From Ophiothrix spiculata (Eukaryota > Echinodermata > Ophiuroidea > Amphilepidida > Ophiotrichidae): a stretch of 64,000 nt of DNA. Below the pieces are notes generated by a model. It was given only the letters and a program-made list of their open reading frames with translations, ran no database searches and was not told where the DNA came from. Position numbers and translations under genes: made by a program. Every line of letters starts with the position of its first letter. Position 1 is the first letter of the stretch. This document shows, in pieces, positions 22,954 to 34,807 of the stretch. Location: NCBI GenBank assembly GCA_000969725.1, contig JXSR01S066667.1. The stretch is one strand, 5' to 3'.

Positions 22954-23735
22954 TCAAAGTCTCAAACGCCTTGCCAAAACATTGCAGGAATGTTCAAGCT
23001 AAAAAATCTCCAATAACCTCAATCACTGACGTGAATGAAAGCTAGACAAATGTAAACATTCACGACTCGTTCATTTTCAAGCCAATAATCTGGGTAATTC
23101 CAGTCCAATGTCAGACCAAGGTCATGTAGTTAATGACAGCCAAGAACTATTCAACATTAACTACAAAAGTCAGAATTAGCTGGCCGCTACTGTTGAAAAC
23201 AAATCTTATTTACCCTGATGAATATTGATTTATTAAAAAGAGAAATATTGTTAGTCATATTTTACAATGGATGTTATTGAGTGCACTGAATTAAAAGAAA
23301 CCCCGAAGAAATCTCCGATTCCTTTTCTCTTTCAGAATAAAAAAACACACCATTGATAAGTTTTCTGGTATTAAACAAGCTAATTTGGGTAATTTCATTT
23401 CGTGGATTAAAACACTTTATTCAAGTGTATGAAAAGCTGCTTTTAACAGTGTTTTCCTTTCAAAAGCCTTTGGACAATAAATATTGGAATATTCTAGGGC
23501 TGTACCATTTCTCCATTTTCTTTTGGTGATTTTAACAATGGTAATTTCGAAATGATTCAAGTATTAAGGACACCTTGAAAGGACAAGTTGAGTTCAAGAT
23601 GAACGGGTTACTAGACGAGATGTTATGTTAATTCCACCTGTTATTTGATGCTTGCTGTCAATTCCTCCTATTTTTAGACGAATCCTCTGACTCTTTTATA
23701 ACATGTTTGATACTTTAAACCCATTGCTCAGTAGA
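22954..23735. other. AT-rich stretch, nothing recognised
   Basis: No gene, RNA or repeat seen. Confidence 0.45.
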
Positions 23736-23739
23736 TATC

Positions 23740-24060
23740 ACGCGCGACCAAAAATTCACTGTAAAAGGGTACGTTTTTCATGAATGGGCACTGTACTTAC
23801 GTAACGCGAATAGGGTGTCAAAATCAGGCCAAAAGTAACAAAAAGGGTATAGTTTTCACAACAATACTTGTATAGGGTCTAAAAAATCAATCAACTATGG
23901 AGAGATAATAAGATAATTGATTATTTAGGGGGTAGAATTCAGTGGAAATACTTGTTTAGGGTAGCAAATCAGACATGACATACTTGTTAAGGGATGCATT
24001 TTCAGACCACACAAAATACTTGTTTAGGGTGCTTTTTGGAGCTCCATGGTCGCAGATGAT
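23740..24060 (+). repeat. Degenerate minisatellite
   Basis: Variants of ATACTTGTTTAGGGT occur at about 23862, 23950, 23980 and 24016, spaced irregularly about 30-90 bp apart. The stretch ends near GTGGCCCCCGGGAC. It is probably a piece of a dispersed repeat; family unknown. Confidence 0.5.
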
Positions 24061-24860
24061 ATCCACTGGTCAATGGCAGTGGCCCCCGGGACTTTAAATA
24101 GTAAAAACTTAAAAAGTTAAAACATAATATTACTACTACTTCTACTACTGCTAATAGTAATAATGCGCTAGTTACAAATAAAGCTAATTTAACGTGAGTC
24201 AATCTATTAGACGGCTAGAACTAATAAGCAGTTACGACTGTGCGACAGGTAGACAAATAAAAATGTTCCAGTACTTTCTATCAATGCTCTAGGCAAATAA
24301 GCTTGACACATTAACCAGCCAAGGTCATTGAGTGAGCTATGGAGTCGGCAATAAAAGTAACCATTGATTACAAGAATAGCACTTCGAAGTCAAAATCTTG
24401 TTATTTGATGAAATTTCAAACTAACTGCGAAAGACACTATACATCAGATAACTTAGGCAATACGATAACCAAATAAGAACTTGTTTAGATTTTGGGGCAG
24501 ACATAAGATTATGGTTATGATGAATCCAAACGTGTCAGCGTGAATTAACATTTTATATATGTCATGGTTATTATAACCTACCAGTATTACTTCCACTGCT
24601 ATCACAATAAAATTTGAATTGTAAATTAAAATAAATTTATATGAGACTAAAGTCTACTGTTCATAATCCATGAAATGTCATAATTTCGGTATGATTCTAG
24701 AATGATGTGACGTGGCCCAGTGTTAGTAAAACACGCCACATAAGTGTTTAATTTATGTAATTTTAGCGCACTTTTATGCCGACATATGTTAATAAATTGA
24801 ATTCACTCTCGTTTTTCGCAAAAAAACGGAAGTGGGGGGGGGGGGGGAGAACCTATTTCA
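24061..24860. other. AT-rich stretch
   Basis: It ends in a G-run (24834-24847) just before the next element. No gene is recognised. Confidence 0.45.
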
Positions 24861-25072
24861 TTACTAATAGCACCCGGACCACTAAAGGCGTAAGGTGTAA
24901 ACAGTAATTTATAGCAGATGAAGCTTAAACTGACCGTTCTTTTTGTAATCGGTCAACGTGAACAGTGCAGAAGGTATCGAGTAACCTTGATAGTGAGTTT
25001 GCTAGGCATCACGTGGTATACAAGTCGCCTTTATACCACTTACACCTTAAATGGCCCGGGTGCTATTAGTAA
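24861..25072. mobile_element. TIR MITE, 212 bp
   Basis: TTACTAATAGCACCCGGACC at 24861 is inverted at the right end (CCGGGTGCTATTAGTAA, ending 25072). The arms continue as TTACACCTT inward for about 35-40 bp. Confidence 0.8.
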
Positions 25073-26601
25073 CGGAATTTGAAACTGTCCGCTATATTTT
25101 AAATGACAAATATCCTCTTTTAATGGAAATCTATTATTTTTAAAAGGATCTAGGTGGAAATTACCGTATAGACAAAGTGACGGGTAATTGTACACTTTTT
25201 CAAATTGCTTTGCTAACAGTGCGAATCGGACAATGGATTCCATTATATTTGAATGACATAAAATCTTGGCAAAAGATGTCACATCATTGACTTTGAACAA
25301 GAAAGGACGGAATTATTTGAAATAAAATTAATCCGCCCATTGACCTCAATGTTAAATTGATTCAAATTATTTTCTTGCAAAATTATTGCATTGAAATAGC
25401 ATTTCATCCATTCTAAGTTATTTTTTCCATCGAAGTTATGTTTATGAGACTCAAAATGGAAGTATTTGCGAACAAATTACGTAGTGTTTATTTTCTTTAA
25501 AAGCCTATAGATTTCTCCAAATAACGATTTTCGTCATATTTGGGTGTTGCGCGCAGGATTTCTCGAGCATACAACCTCCAATTTACTTGGAATTTTGCAT
25601 GGATGTCACTCATGCATGTCTCAAGACCAATAGTGAGCCACTTTTTTAAATTTTGCCATAATTGCGCATTTAAACGCGTTTTTGTTAAAAATGACGCGTT
25701 TCCGCAAAAGAGCTCTTTAGCGCTTTTGAATATTAAAAAAACGAGGCAGAAGAAAAAAAAATCCAAAAAATTGGTCAATTGGTTACCAAGAAATCCTTTT
25801 TTCGCGTCAATATTCAAAGTTCCATCAAGTGCCACCATCCCACCAAATTTGAGGTCTGTAGGAGCTTTATTTTGGAAAAACCCATTTTCAAGTTCAGTGT
25901 TCCCTTAAAACTTGCTCAAGCTTATTGGCCTAAAGTGGATGCGAGTACGGTTGTAGTTGTTATATCATGAGAATTGTGCACTGATTTATCTGTTACATCT
26001 TAAAAATAATTAATAACTGGGAATAAAACACTATTTAGATAGATAATAAAGACTAATAACTAGTAAAAGTTAAATAGTAAATATAGAAAGGGGTGAAGTC
26101 AATAAATCAAGTAATTGTTATGCACCCTCCTGTAAGATCTCAAAAAATTAGGTACCCCCGTTTTCGCGTAAGCCCGTTGAAAGACAAATACATTCAATGT
26201 GTTACTGGAACATTAAATATCTGTATACAAATTTTACAGATTTTATAGTATGTTTTTTCAACGTTCCTTTTCTGCACCAGGCTTTCCTTATCGTAACATC
26301 AGATGGCTACAGACACTTTAATTTACTTTAGTCACATTTTGTAACAGTTGGCAAAAGAGGCTTGGTCGAGTAGCCAACATTGGCAAAAAATATTCCAAAT
26401 GCATCATCTATTGGCATGTAAGTTGTAGTGAGGGAATCGTAAATTATAAAAGGTTAAAAGGGTATGCAGCAATACTTCGCGCCAATTTTGCATTTTTTAA
26501 TCGCTCAGTCGAGTCACTTTTACGGTATTTACTCTTTCGAATGTGATTTAACAGTTTGTCTCTGTAAAAATGTTCCATGTGGCGATTCATGAGTCATTGG
26601 A
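25073..26601. other. AT-rich stretch, nothing firmly recognised
   Basis: Overlapping open frames on both strands at 25497-25908 (up to 122 codons) are low-complexity, AAAA/TTTT-rich and matched by no family. I do not call them genes. Confidence 0.4.
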
Positions 26602-27410
26602 TCAAGTTATAAAAAATGCAGTGATACGGTATCATACAAAAACGCTATAAATGAATGCCCAGGTTCTTGTCGTTTTCGGTTTGATCGAAAAAAAAAATAT
26701 TGAAATTTGGGGTAAAAACAACCACCAAAATAATAAGTACATTTAAAGTAAGTGTAAAAGTGTGCGCCAAGCTCATCCCAACCTAAGTTAAACATATTTT
26801 GAAACCTCCAGTTGGGTACATAACTTATAATGAAATTGGGTACTGTTAGCGTTTTGCGTTACGCTGACTTGAACTGTTGATGAAGAGCGCCCTCGCGCAG
26901 TTTTCGGAGCGCCATAACTCTATGCGCCATCAAGATCCCAATGTAAAAACAAATCCATAAGTGAGAACTCGCCAAGTAAAAACAAGTTCAAGCAACAATT
27001 TGGTGGGATATCTTTGGCGCACTGAGATAGTAAGGGTCAAAGGTCAATTTTTTCCAATCTGGTGCATTTTCGCAGCTCCGTAACTCTACGCGCCATCAAC
27101 AGAAAACGATAAAACTACCAACAACGTATAGAGACAGTTTTCCTTTAAAAATTGAAAAAAGAAATTTGGGACATCTTCATTTAGTATTTTTAAGATTTTT
27201 TTGAAAATTGGCTAATTATTAGTATTTAAGGGTTGAAAGTTGCAGAATGGGCTTGGTGCACACTTTTACACTTACTTAAAATGTACATATTTTTGGTGGT
27301 TGTTTTTACCCCAAATTTCAATCATTTTTTCGGCCAAACCGAAAATGGCAAGAGGATTCAGATATAGTGTTATGGTATGATAGGTATCACTGCATTTTTT
27401 TATAAATTGA
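26602..27410. mobile_element. Foldback element, about 809 bp
   Basis: Arms of about 170 bp: 26602-26786 and 27240-27410 in inverse. Landmarks are AAAAATGCAGTGATAC at the ends, CCAAATTTCAAT and GGTGGTTGTTTTTACCCC in the arms, and GTGTGCNCCAAGC/GCTTGGTGCACAC at the inner edges. No transposase is visible. Confidence 0.75.
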
Positions 27411-27840
27411 TCTTCAGACCATCAACATGCATGTATGCAAATCTCGGCAATATAAAACATCTTCATTCAGGGTTTGTAACAGCGTGAATCGAGGCGGCAT
27501 GATTATTTTAACACATTATATGGAATGAAATATGGCAAAATATATCAAATGATATTCCGTAGAGAATTAGGCACGCTGTGAGTGCTGCATAGCATATGGT
27601 GTTAGTAAATGTCATTTGTATTTGTAGGTACAGTAAATGATTGTATCATAATGTGTCAACCGATACAGCTATCATTAAAACGTTTCTGTCATAACTGGGT
27701 TTATTTGCTTTAAAATTACCTGCGCTCTACAATATTTAATTTAAGCATCACACCTGCTCAAGTAAACATCTTACGCACACCAGTGCTATCTATAAATAAG
27801 TTCATCTGGATTTTTTCGTAAACATACGAATATGGTTTAT
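27411..27840. other. AT-rich stretch, nothing recognised
   Basis: No gene or repeat arms seen. Confidence 0.45.
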
Positions 27841-27879
27841 TGTTCCAAATTCAAGAAATATTGAGATAAAATATACTCA

Positions 27880-27932
27880 CATTTTAGTGACGTTTCCTCA
27901 TTAAGCTAACGACTTCATCACACTGGTAACTT
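27880..27932 (-). ncRNA. Hammerhead-ribozyme-like motif of a Penelope-like element
   Basis: On the minus strand AGTG-TGATGAAG (core at 27920-27913) is followed by a 6-bp stem (TCGTTA-GCT-TAATGA), then GAAACGTC (27896-27889) and ACT. This is the order of a type I hammerhead: helix I (AGT with ACT), a CTGATGA-like box, helix II, GAAA, a minimal helix III, and a GTC cleavage site. Penelope-like elements are known to carry such ribozymes. The first core base is G instead of C and helix II is imperfect, so activity is doubtful. Confidence 0.55.
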
Positions 27933-27935
27933 TGT

Positions 27936-28371
27936 TTATCCCGAGAGAAACAGCTGGTCATAGATGTGATTCAGTACGTATGCCCCGTCATCCTTGTTCA
28001 AAGTTTGTTTGCGCCTTCTGCGTATCCAAAGGGATACCTTGAGGCGTCTGGTACTAGTGTGAGATTCGCGGTCAATAACTTTGGCTTCCTCCCGGCCAGA
28101 GAATAGAATAATAATTATTGGCTAAAGCAGCATATTCCACGAGGGCAGATTTATATTGTTCACTAGTGACTGATTGACGTGCGGCGCGAGTGAAATGTTT
28201 TTTTGCCACTTTTTCAGATTCTTTCTTATGTTCCTCAAATCTAGCATTAAATGGTCGGGCTGTTTTACCGATGAATGATTTACCACAGTCTTTGTTTTTG
28301 ATTTCATGGATAGATTCTGACTTCTGGAGATGGTTCAGTTTGTCTTTTGGATGCACTGAATAACCGCGGAG
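27936..28371 (-). pseudogene. Penelope-like element, C-terminal GIY-YIG endonuclease region
   Basis: The minus-strand product runs GYSVHPKDKLNHLQKSESIH, then NKDCGKSFIGKTARPFNARF-EEHKKES (the GIY-YIG-type block, FIG in place of YIG, with the usual Arg), FTRAARQSVTSEQYKSALVE, and after a +1 shift near 28085 AKVIDRES, RRRKQTLNKDDGAYVLNHIY, ending at a stop near 27936. This is the nuclease that nicks target DNA for Penelope-like retroelements. The reverse transcriptase that should precede it is absent: the copy is cut at about 28371, where an opposing copy begins. The hammerhead-like motif follows downstream, as expected for the element's 3' region. Confidence 0.85.
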
Positions 28372-28446
28372 GCCTACGTACTGAATCACATCTATGACCA
28401 GGTTACAATCGGCCGTACAAAAATTATGCTCCAGCGCCTAATCGTT
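28370..28446 (+). pseudogene. Tail of a second Penelope-like copy, opposite strand
   Basis: TACGTACTGAATCACATCTA at 28375 is the exact reverse complement of 27956-27981 in the minus-strand copy (26 bp with flanks). Read on the plus strand it gives YVLNHIYDQ, the C-terminal motif, continuing about 16 codons to a stop near 28440. The two copies thus face each other head to tail-end, with the minus copy truncated at the joint. Confidence 0.65.
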
Positions 28447-28685
28447 TGAACTGTAAACGCTTTTCAATAAAATGTAACCCTTTCAGATAAATTTACTGTG
28501 AAAACTATATATGCATCTAGTTCATTTTCTATCTAATTTGGATTTATCTTGGTACTTTTTTGCTCATTCTGTTTCAAATTACTTTATTTCATTAAATGGT
28601 TATTCTATGTTTTTTCTGAAATAGTTTAAATTTCTTTTTACTGAGAAGAATATCAAAATGTTGTACCGTTTTAGGGACCATTATA
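28447..28685. other. AT-rich stretch, nothing recognised
   Basis: No further Penelope sequence seen. Confidence 0.4.
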
Positions 28686-29101
28686 TAGACCACTTTCGTG
28701 TGTCCAATAATGCATAAAGTACGGGCATTGCTACGCAACCGACCATATGACGTTGTGCGCATAATGTATTAATATGACCGATTGTCCAAAAGTTCCCTGA
28801 TTCGGTATTCTCAGCGTGGATAGGAATGTAATATTGAAATGTCTAAAGATGTCTTTAAAAGCGGCTACAATTACATATATCTGGTGTAGAAAAATGCTTA
28901 CTGCGTTATAATGAGCCATTGAGGAAATTCTATAGACTATTTTCCTACTCACGCTGAAAGTGCCGTATATCCGGGAACTTTTGCGCAATCATTGTGCGCA
29001 CAACGTCATATGCACACAACGTAAACTATGGTCGGTTGCGCAAAAATTCCCGTATTTGCGGTACTTTCAAGATACATTATGGGACATACGAAAGTGGTCT
29101 A
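28686..29101. mobile_element. TIR/foldback MITE, 416 bp
   Basis: TAGACCACTTTCGTGTGTCC at 28686 is inverted at 29101 (CGAAAGTGGTCTA). The arms share GCGCAACCGACCATA and CATATGACGTTGTGCGC, giving paired stretches over more than 100 bp per side. Confidence 0.8.
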
Positions 29102-29535
29102 TTACATTACGTATTAGAATACTCTCCTACGGTTGTAAGCTAAATATTCATATGTCTGATGATTCTGATTCCGATTCTGATTTTGATTTATTTCAAAAAT
29201 ATAAATTAAAATACATAACAACACAACTGTAAAAAATGAGAAACATAAAAACACAAGACAATACCCGAAAATGAAAAGAATAAAAATGGGTTCGATGGTA
29301 TCAAATATATTAACATTTGTATTAATTTATGTCCAAAAAGATTTTAGTAACTGGAAAGAAATGTTGCTTTCAATATGTCCCTAAAGCTTTTAGCAGATTT
29401 GGATTATTTGACATATGTTTCAAGAGAGTTCCAAAAAAGGGTCCACAATTTCTGATGGCCTGGTTTGAAAGTACTTACTTTGTTTTGTTTATACTATAAG
29501 AAACTTCCTTGCACTTTGTATGTTACTGTTCATGC
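29102..29535. other. AT-rich stretch
   Basis: 29150-29190 is a GATTCT-type simple repeat giving an acidic SDDSDSDSD peptide. It is not called a gene. Confidence 0.4.
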
Positions 29536-29760
29536 CACTAATAAATACTCGTCAGCTAAATTACCCTTGCCTGATATAAATATCTAGACTTTAATTTCAA
29601 GGTTAAGAAAAGTTCCTAAACTATAATATACATGCCTAGATTAGCATACTAATGCGATAATTCAAGTCCAGTTAATGATTCGTTTTATGATTATGTTGAA
29701 TTTTATATTTCTGCCCAACAGAGTAAAAACGCAGTATATGCATTGCAAATAAATTACAAG
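29536..29760 (+). repeat. Dispersed repeat D1 (related to 37060-38330)
   Basis: CAAGGTTAAGAAAAG, then CAAGTCCAGTTAATGATTCG and GAGTAAAAACGCAGTAT are shared with 38130-38215 and 37075-37100. The matching downstream part (ATCTTGAAATGGGTTCTTAA, 31012) lies beyond the 29887-30949 element. Confidence 0.65.
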
Positions 29761-29886
29761 CTACTTCCTTTTCCCTCGGAAACGATCATTTTTTTTCCAC
29801 AAAAAAGGCAGTATCTACTGTATCAAACATATGTACATACGACTTTTTTTGCTGGGGGATAAATTGAAGAGAAATTTTACGTTTAA

Positions 29887-30949
29887 GGGGGGTGGGTATA
29901 CGTTTTTTTTTTCAACAATTCGTTTAGTTCAGGAAAATGAGATATTAGCACAGAGAAAAACTACAGAGTCTCTACTTTCTAATGCTTTTTATTTGAGTTC
30001 AATCGGACATTCGGTTCCGAAGTTATGGCGATTTTAAGACAGGCAGTCAAAATTTTCTGGACGTTTTTCCCATACATTTGTAATAGAGAAGACATTCACC
30101 CTGTGATTTGTAGGATTTTCATTTAAATAAGATTTTAATAAAATATTTACATTGTCCTATAAAATAAATCAATTATTTTATCAAGATAATATATTATATA
30201 TAATATGCAACTAAATATTCGGAGTTTGTCGTTTTTTTATGTATTTCTTCATTTTATCTCACCCTGCTATATTTAAACAGGCTATTTTTAAAAAATCTGT
30301 AACTCCGCTAAATTAAATCAGATTTTCACCAAAATGGGCTTAAAATGTGTGTAAATTTATTATCTTTCATTATGTTATAGTTACTTAAAAATATGAGTAT
30401 CATAAAAATATTTTTTCAAGTTTTTAATTTTTGCCAATGTATAAATGCCGATATCTCCAAAGTCAAAAAACCGCAAACATGCGATACGATAACAAACGTA
30501 ACTCAAAATCGAAATATCGTATCAATATGATTTTTGGCATACATATTAAGCATAAATAGGCGGAGAAAACCATGAAGCCGGATTGTTGAATTTCGTTTCC
30601 AAATTTGAATTATGGTCCGAAATTACCTGATTGGTCGGTTCCTGGTTACCATGGCAACCAAATCGAAAATCCGGATTCATGGTTTTCTCCGTATTGTTAT
30701 TATACACCACATCTCCAAATATGGTGAAAATGCAAGATTTCGTTTTCTAGTTACGTTCGTTCTTGTGTTTAGCCAATCAGAGGCCTAGCGCCGTTACCAT
30801 GGCAACCAGTTCAAAACAAAACCTATTTTTGGAAACCTCTTAACCTAAGCTTCAATTTGATATATAATACTCTTGGGTAAACACGCACTAACCTCATGAA
30901 ATCATGATCCGAAGGTCGGGGTAAAAAAACGTATACCCCCCCCCCCCCC
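29887..30949. mobile_element. TTAA-flanked 1.06-kb element with RFX/CCAAT motifs
   Basis: GGGGGGTGGGTATACGTTTT at the left is inverted at the right (AAAACGTATACCCCCC...), with TTAA directly outside both ends (29883-29886, 30950-30953), as for piggyBac-type insertion. The interior has no transposase but contains GTTACCATGGCAAC twice (30645, 30793), each next to a CCAAT box (CTGATTGG at about 30627; CCAATCAG at about 30773). An inverted repeat (CGGAGAAAACCATGAAGCCG) flanks the first of these. Relationship to 13488-14408 is suggested by a shared TTCAATCGGAC stretch. Confidence 0.75.
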
Positions 30950-31004
30950 TTAATGGAAGAATCTGATATTCTTTATAAATGCACATACTGCTTTTTACTT
31001 TGTA

Positions 31005-31115
31005 GGCCAGATCTTGAAATGGGTTCTTAAAGTGCACTCACATTATCCTAGTGGGGCCAACAACCGGGAAAGTGAGAATCATGTCTAGGAATAAATCTGA
31101 ATTAAGTTGAGAAAA
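31005..31115 (+). repeat. Dispersed repeat D1, right part
   Basis: AGATCTTGAAATGGGTTCTT...CAACAACCG matches 38223-38300. It confirms that the D repeat was interrupted by the TTAA-flanked element and adjoining sequence. Confidence 0.6.
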
Positions 31116-34100
31116 TCATTGTACTTGACTATTATTCATGCTTTGCAGTAAATTCCCGAGTGAAATAAACTAAGTAAAATGGAGCTATGTGTACATGAGT
31201 TATTTTGAAAAAAATTACAGTCATTTTGTACGCACGTGCATGTAGTAAATTGATTTAAACAACCCGGTGAAAATTACATAGCTATCACGAATGGTATTAA
31301 ACGTACGACTACCAAAAGAGCAACGGAAAGAAGGACGATGAACTTATTGCTTCGAGACGGGTTACATCATATAATCGCCATAAATACACCATTATTACAG
31401 ATAGCCTATGATAATGGAGAATTTCAGACAGTCAAAATGAGGATGTGTCTGTTCATGTGCCAATATTTTGGTAAACGATTCCATACTCTAGGACCAGAAC
31501 TTGGAAAATTTGTTAATCCGATGTACAGGTACATGTATTTCAAAGTCGTTTTTATTCCGTGTATTGTATTGATGCATGGTGGTTCTCACAATTTGTAGTA
31601 ACAAATTATCGAAATATGAAGGTAAAAATCCTTTTTGTATTTAAGCATAAATATAGAAGTTTCTGTCAAATACATGTCAAATAGGTTAAGACAATTTAAT
31701 GCAATGAATGAGGGTTTAGTATCAAATTAAATATAGTTTCAAATCAAACGATTTCGTCCTAAACATGTAGTAGATTCTATAGTTACGTTTGATAAGCATA
31801 AGTTAAGCATTCAAAACAATGTGCTCATTCATTTCTTCGGAGAAAAAAAAACATCTTAGAAGTAGATACAGATATTTTTAAGTGATGAGTTAAATCGCAA
31901 CCCTGTTTCTATTTCTGTAGTATAATTACACTATATCTGACTCTATTTTTGTAGCATAATTACTCTTTCGCACAATGCTACTATGCTCTATGTTTGCAGT
32001 ATAATACATTTTTACACATATCTTCTACGCTCATTAGAGGACAGTAACATTGTGTTTCATTGAAACAAAAGTTTTTCATAATTCTGACTTTATGACACGA
32101 AACACACTTATTGTGATTTTTAAACAATGAATGATGCTAACAATTTCTCAGGTATATTTTATCAATCTCATTTTATCTACATTTGAAAAAATTAAAGTTA
32201 TCATTCCAGTAACCTCTATCTGAAGTACACACACTATTCTAAAGTATTGCAACATCGTCGATTATGATTTTGGCGCAAAATTTAAATGACGTTTTCAAAA
32301 CGTTGATATGAAAAATTTGTTATGGAAGTTGATATGATATCTTTATGAATTTGCTTCCACGTTTCTTTTCTTTAATTATTTTGAATAATTGACACTAATT
32401 TCAATATCTAAGGGGCTAAGCCATAAATTTAATGATAGCGGCTGCTCGCTTCTAAAATGTCATTCAGAATAAGCAATTCTTTGAGAGCTGATATCTTTCG
32501 AGGATTAAATTTTAAATTAATCAACTCGCGTCTCTGGAAATGTTTGTTATTCAAGACTCATCGGTTAATGTTATCTCACATGTTTTACTTCGGATTGCGT
32601 AATGCGCGTGTGCGTTTAGATTGATACTGCTAAAGCCCTTTCTGAAGAACATGAAATCAAAAACATGTGTGCTGTCGGGTGTGTCGTCATTTGCAAGAAC
32701 GATAAATGGTTATTCCCAATCTGTTGATAGTGTTCCTAAAGTATTTTTAATACTGTTTTGCTAATAATGACGATACATTGGATGTTATCGGTGTTTCCGT
32801 CAGTTGCCCAAATGTTTTCGATTCAAAACATACCAATGAAATTCAAACCATGAGTTATGCACCAAATTTTGTCATCAAAGAAAGGTTACAATGGTCGTAG
32901 CCTTCATATTTAACACTCAAAACACTTATTCTTCAATTATCAAAACTTAATTAGACCTACACTCCTTAATGAAAACAATATGACGTCAATTAAGGGCCAC
33001 TGTTCTGTTCCTAGACAAATTCGCCATCCCAACTCTTTGCTGCCTGTGTACAAGCAAGGTAAACTGTTTCCCTTTCGTAACTCTACACATTGTGAGTCTA
33101 GAGCTTTGAAATTTCCCCAAGAATGATTATACGCCGGTTACTTCCAGTCACTGTCACTACTGAGCGAACGAAGGGCCAAAGGGCTAAATGGCAAAATCCT
33201 ATTATTGTAAATTGATTGACGATTTTCCCTATGTGTTGTCTTATATACGGACAACTGCTTTAACGCAAGGTATTTGCATAACTGGCGTCCCTTTGACGTC
33301 TACTAATTCTATAATTATATAAATCATTTGACAGCAAAAAACAAAACGCACAGCCATACAACAAAAAGGGATTTCTCACGGCTACAGTGTGCCTGAGGTC
33401 TTCATTCATTATCTCTCATAACGTCGCCATTTGGAAAACAACAAATATTATCAATTGGCCAAAATAAGCTAAAGGGACTGTTTAATGCAATAAATAACAC
33501 ACATTGGTAATATTGCTCAGATAAATGAGAAATCAAATATTAACTATAAACGAGTTATACTCGCAAACACCAGGATTTACGCTATGTTGCAATACTTCTG
33601 ATAACGTAGTGTACCTATAATATACAAGATAAATCACTGGTCTTTACAATCCAGTGTTCTTACGTAACTAATGCCAGTGAATTAAACCTTAAGGAGGCTC
33701 ATCCATCTTGGTGGTACCAGCAGTCAATTCATAAACGACTTAACATACCAAAAAGGTCGTTAACATTACGTAATTTGTTTAATTATTTAAATATTTGGTC
33801 AATGATTGTTCACGTATCCCTTAAAAACAAAACAAAAACGGGTTCAGTTCTTGCTGCATATAGATATTACTTTACAATAGCTTTATCATTTTCACCTGGT
33901 TGTTTAAATTCATTTTACTACATGAACGTGCGTACAAAATTACTGGATTTTTTTTCTTCAAAATAACTCATTGATTTTGTTGTCGAAAGGAAGAAAAATG
34001 CAAATAGATTTTCCCATTATATTTTAAGTGGTTAGTAAAAATGATAAGGATTGTTCACTGGCAACGTGTTACCGTTACAAAGGTATATCTATTACAATAT

Positions 34101-34176
34101 ACCATTTTTTCAATATCGACCAATGTGTTCAAAACCAAAGCAATTGAAAAAAAGGGTTAAAAGGTATGATGCCCCA
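31116..34176. other. AT-rich stretch; possible third diverged copy of the A/B segment
   Basis: 32150-32230 (CCAGTAACCTCT context) resembles 41335-41400 at the start of segment A. An 86-codon frame at 31338-31598 has no known domain. TGACGTCA occurs at 32981. No gene is recognised. Confidence 0.35.
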
Positions 34177-34357
34177 CACTCTAAAAAAAGTTGTGTTTAA
34201 AAGGGAACATGGTTAACAGGTTGGGTTAAATTTTGCACAATGTTGGGTAATGGTGCACGTTTTACCAAACATTGTGTCAAATTTTACCCAACATTGTGCT
34301 AATTTAACCCAACCTGTTAACCATGTTCCCTTTTTAACACAACTTTTTTTTAGAGTG
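34177..34357. mobile_element. Palindromic MITE, 181 bp
   Basis: CACTCTAAAAAAAGTTGTGT at 34177 is inverted at 34357, and the arms continue as GGGAACATGGTTAACAGG and TTGGGTTAAATT to the centre with few mismatches. The nearly full-length palindrome suggests a young copy. Confidence 0.85.
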
Positions 34358-34412
34358 CAGTAAGTAGCTAATATGTAGTAACTTAATAGTTTGGTCCATT
34401 TTTCAGCGAAAA

Positions 34413-34640
34413 ATCACTGACATCAGCACACTTTAATGGTTCCGGGTCACGTGTTACCTCTTTAATCAATAACACAATTTACATGTCACGTATTCATTAC
34501 GCTATTACGTTCGGCTTGATTTCATCCCTTGCATGTAAGAGGTAAAATCGGAAGTGGATTATGCCTGGTTCACGACATATGATCGGCGCAGTAATACATA
34601 CTAATTTCCTAACACTATACTAATCGATAGGATTTTTCTT
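34413..34640 (+). repeat. Third copy (C) of a block from the A/B duplication
   Basis: From about 34482 (CATGTCACGTATTCATTACG) to 34636 this is nearly identical to 44396-44553 and 55522-55672. The palindromic element at 34643 follows directly, and matching sequence is not seen beyond it. Confidence 0.85.
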
Positions 34641-34642
34641 AT

Positions 34643-34807
34643 AGCTTGGTCACAGTAATCGTACGAACAGCTTATGAGCAGTGTTTAGTCCATCTAATAG
34701 GACCACGTGACGCCCTCGCTACTCGCTTTACTCACTGCTCGTGGTCCTTTTAAACAGACTAAACACTGCTCGTTAAAAGCTGTTCGTACGATTATTGTGA
34801 CCAAGCT
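34643..34807. mobile_element. Palindromic MITE, about 165 bp
   Basis: GCTTGGTCACAGTAATCGTA at 34644 is inverted at 34806. The arms continue through CGAACAGCTT, GAGCAGTGTTTAGTC and AGGACCACG to the centre near 34725. Confidence 0.85.

Noticed and set aside
25497-25908. Overlapping ORFs of 113 and 122 codons on opposite strands
   Set aside because: Low complexity, mutually overlapping, no domain and no recurrence; chance frames in skewed AT-rich DNA.
29150-29195. Acidic SDDSDSDSD peptide start
   Set aside because: Encoded by a GATTCT simple repeat; no further coding support.
31338-31598. 86-codon ORF as a host exon
   Set aside because: I find no known motif, and its ends do not coincide with convincing splice sites.
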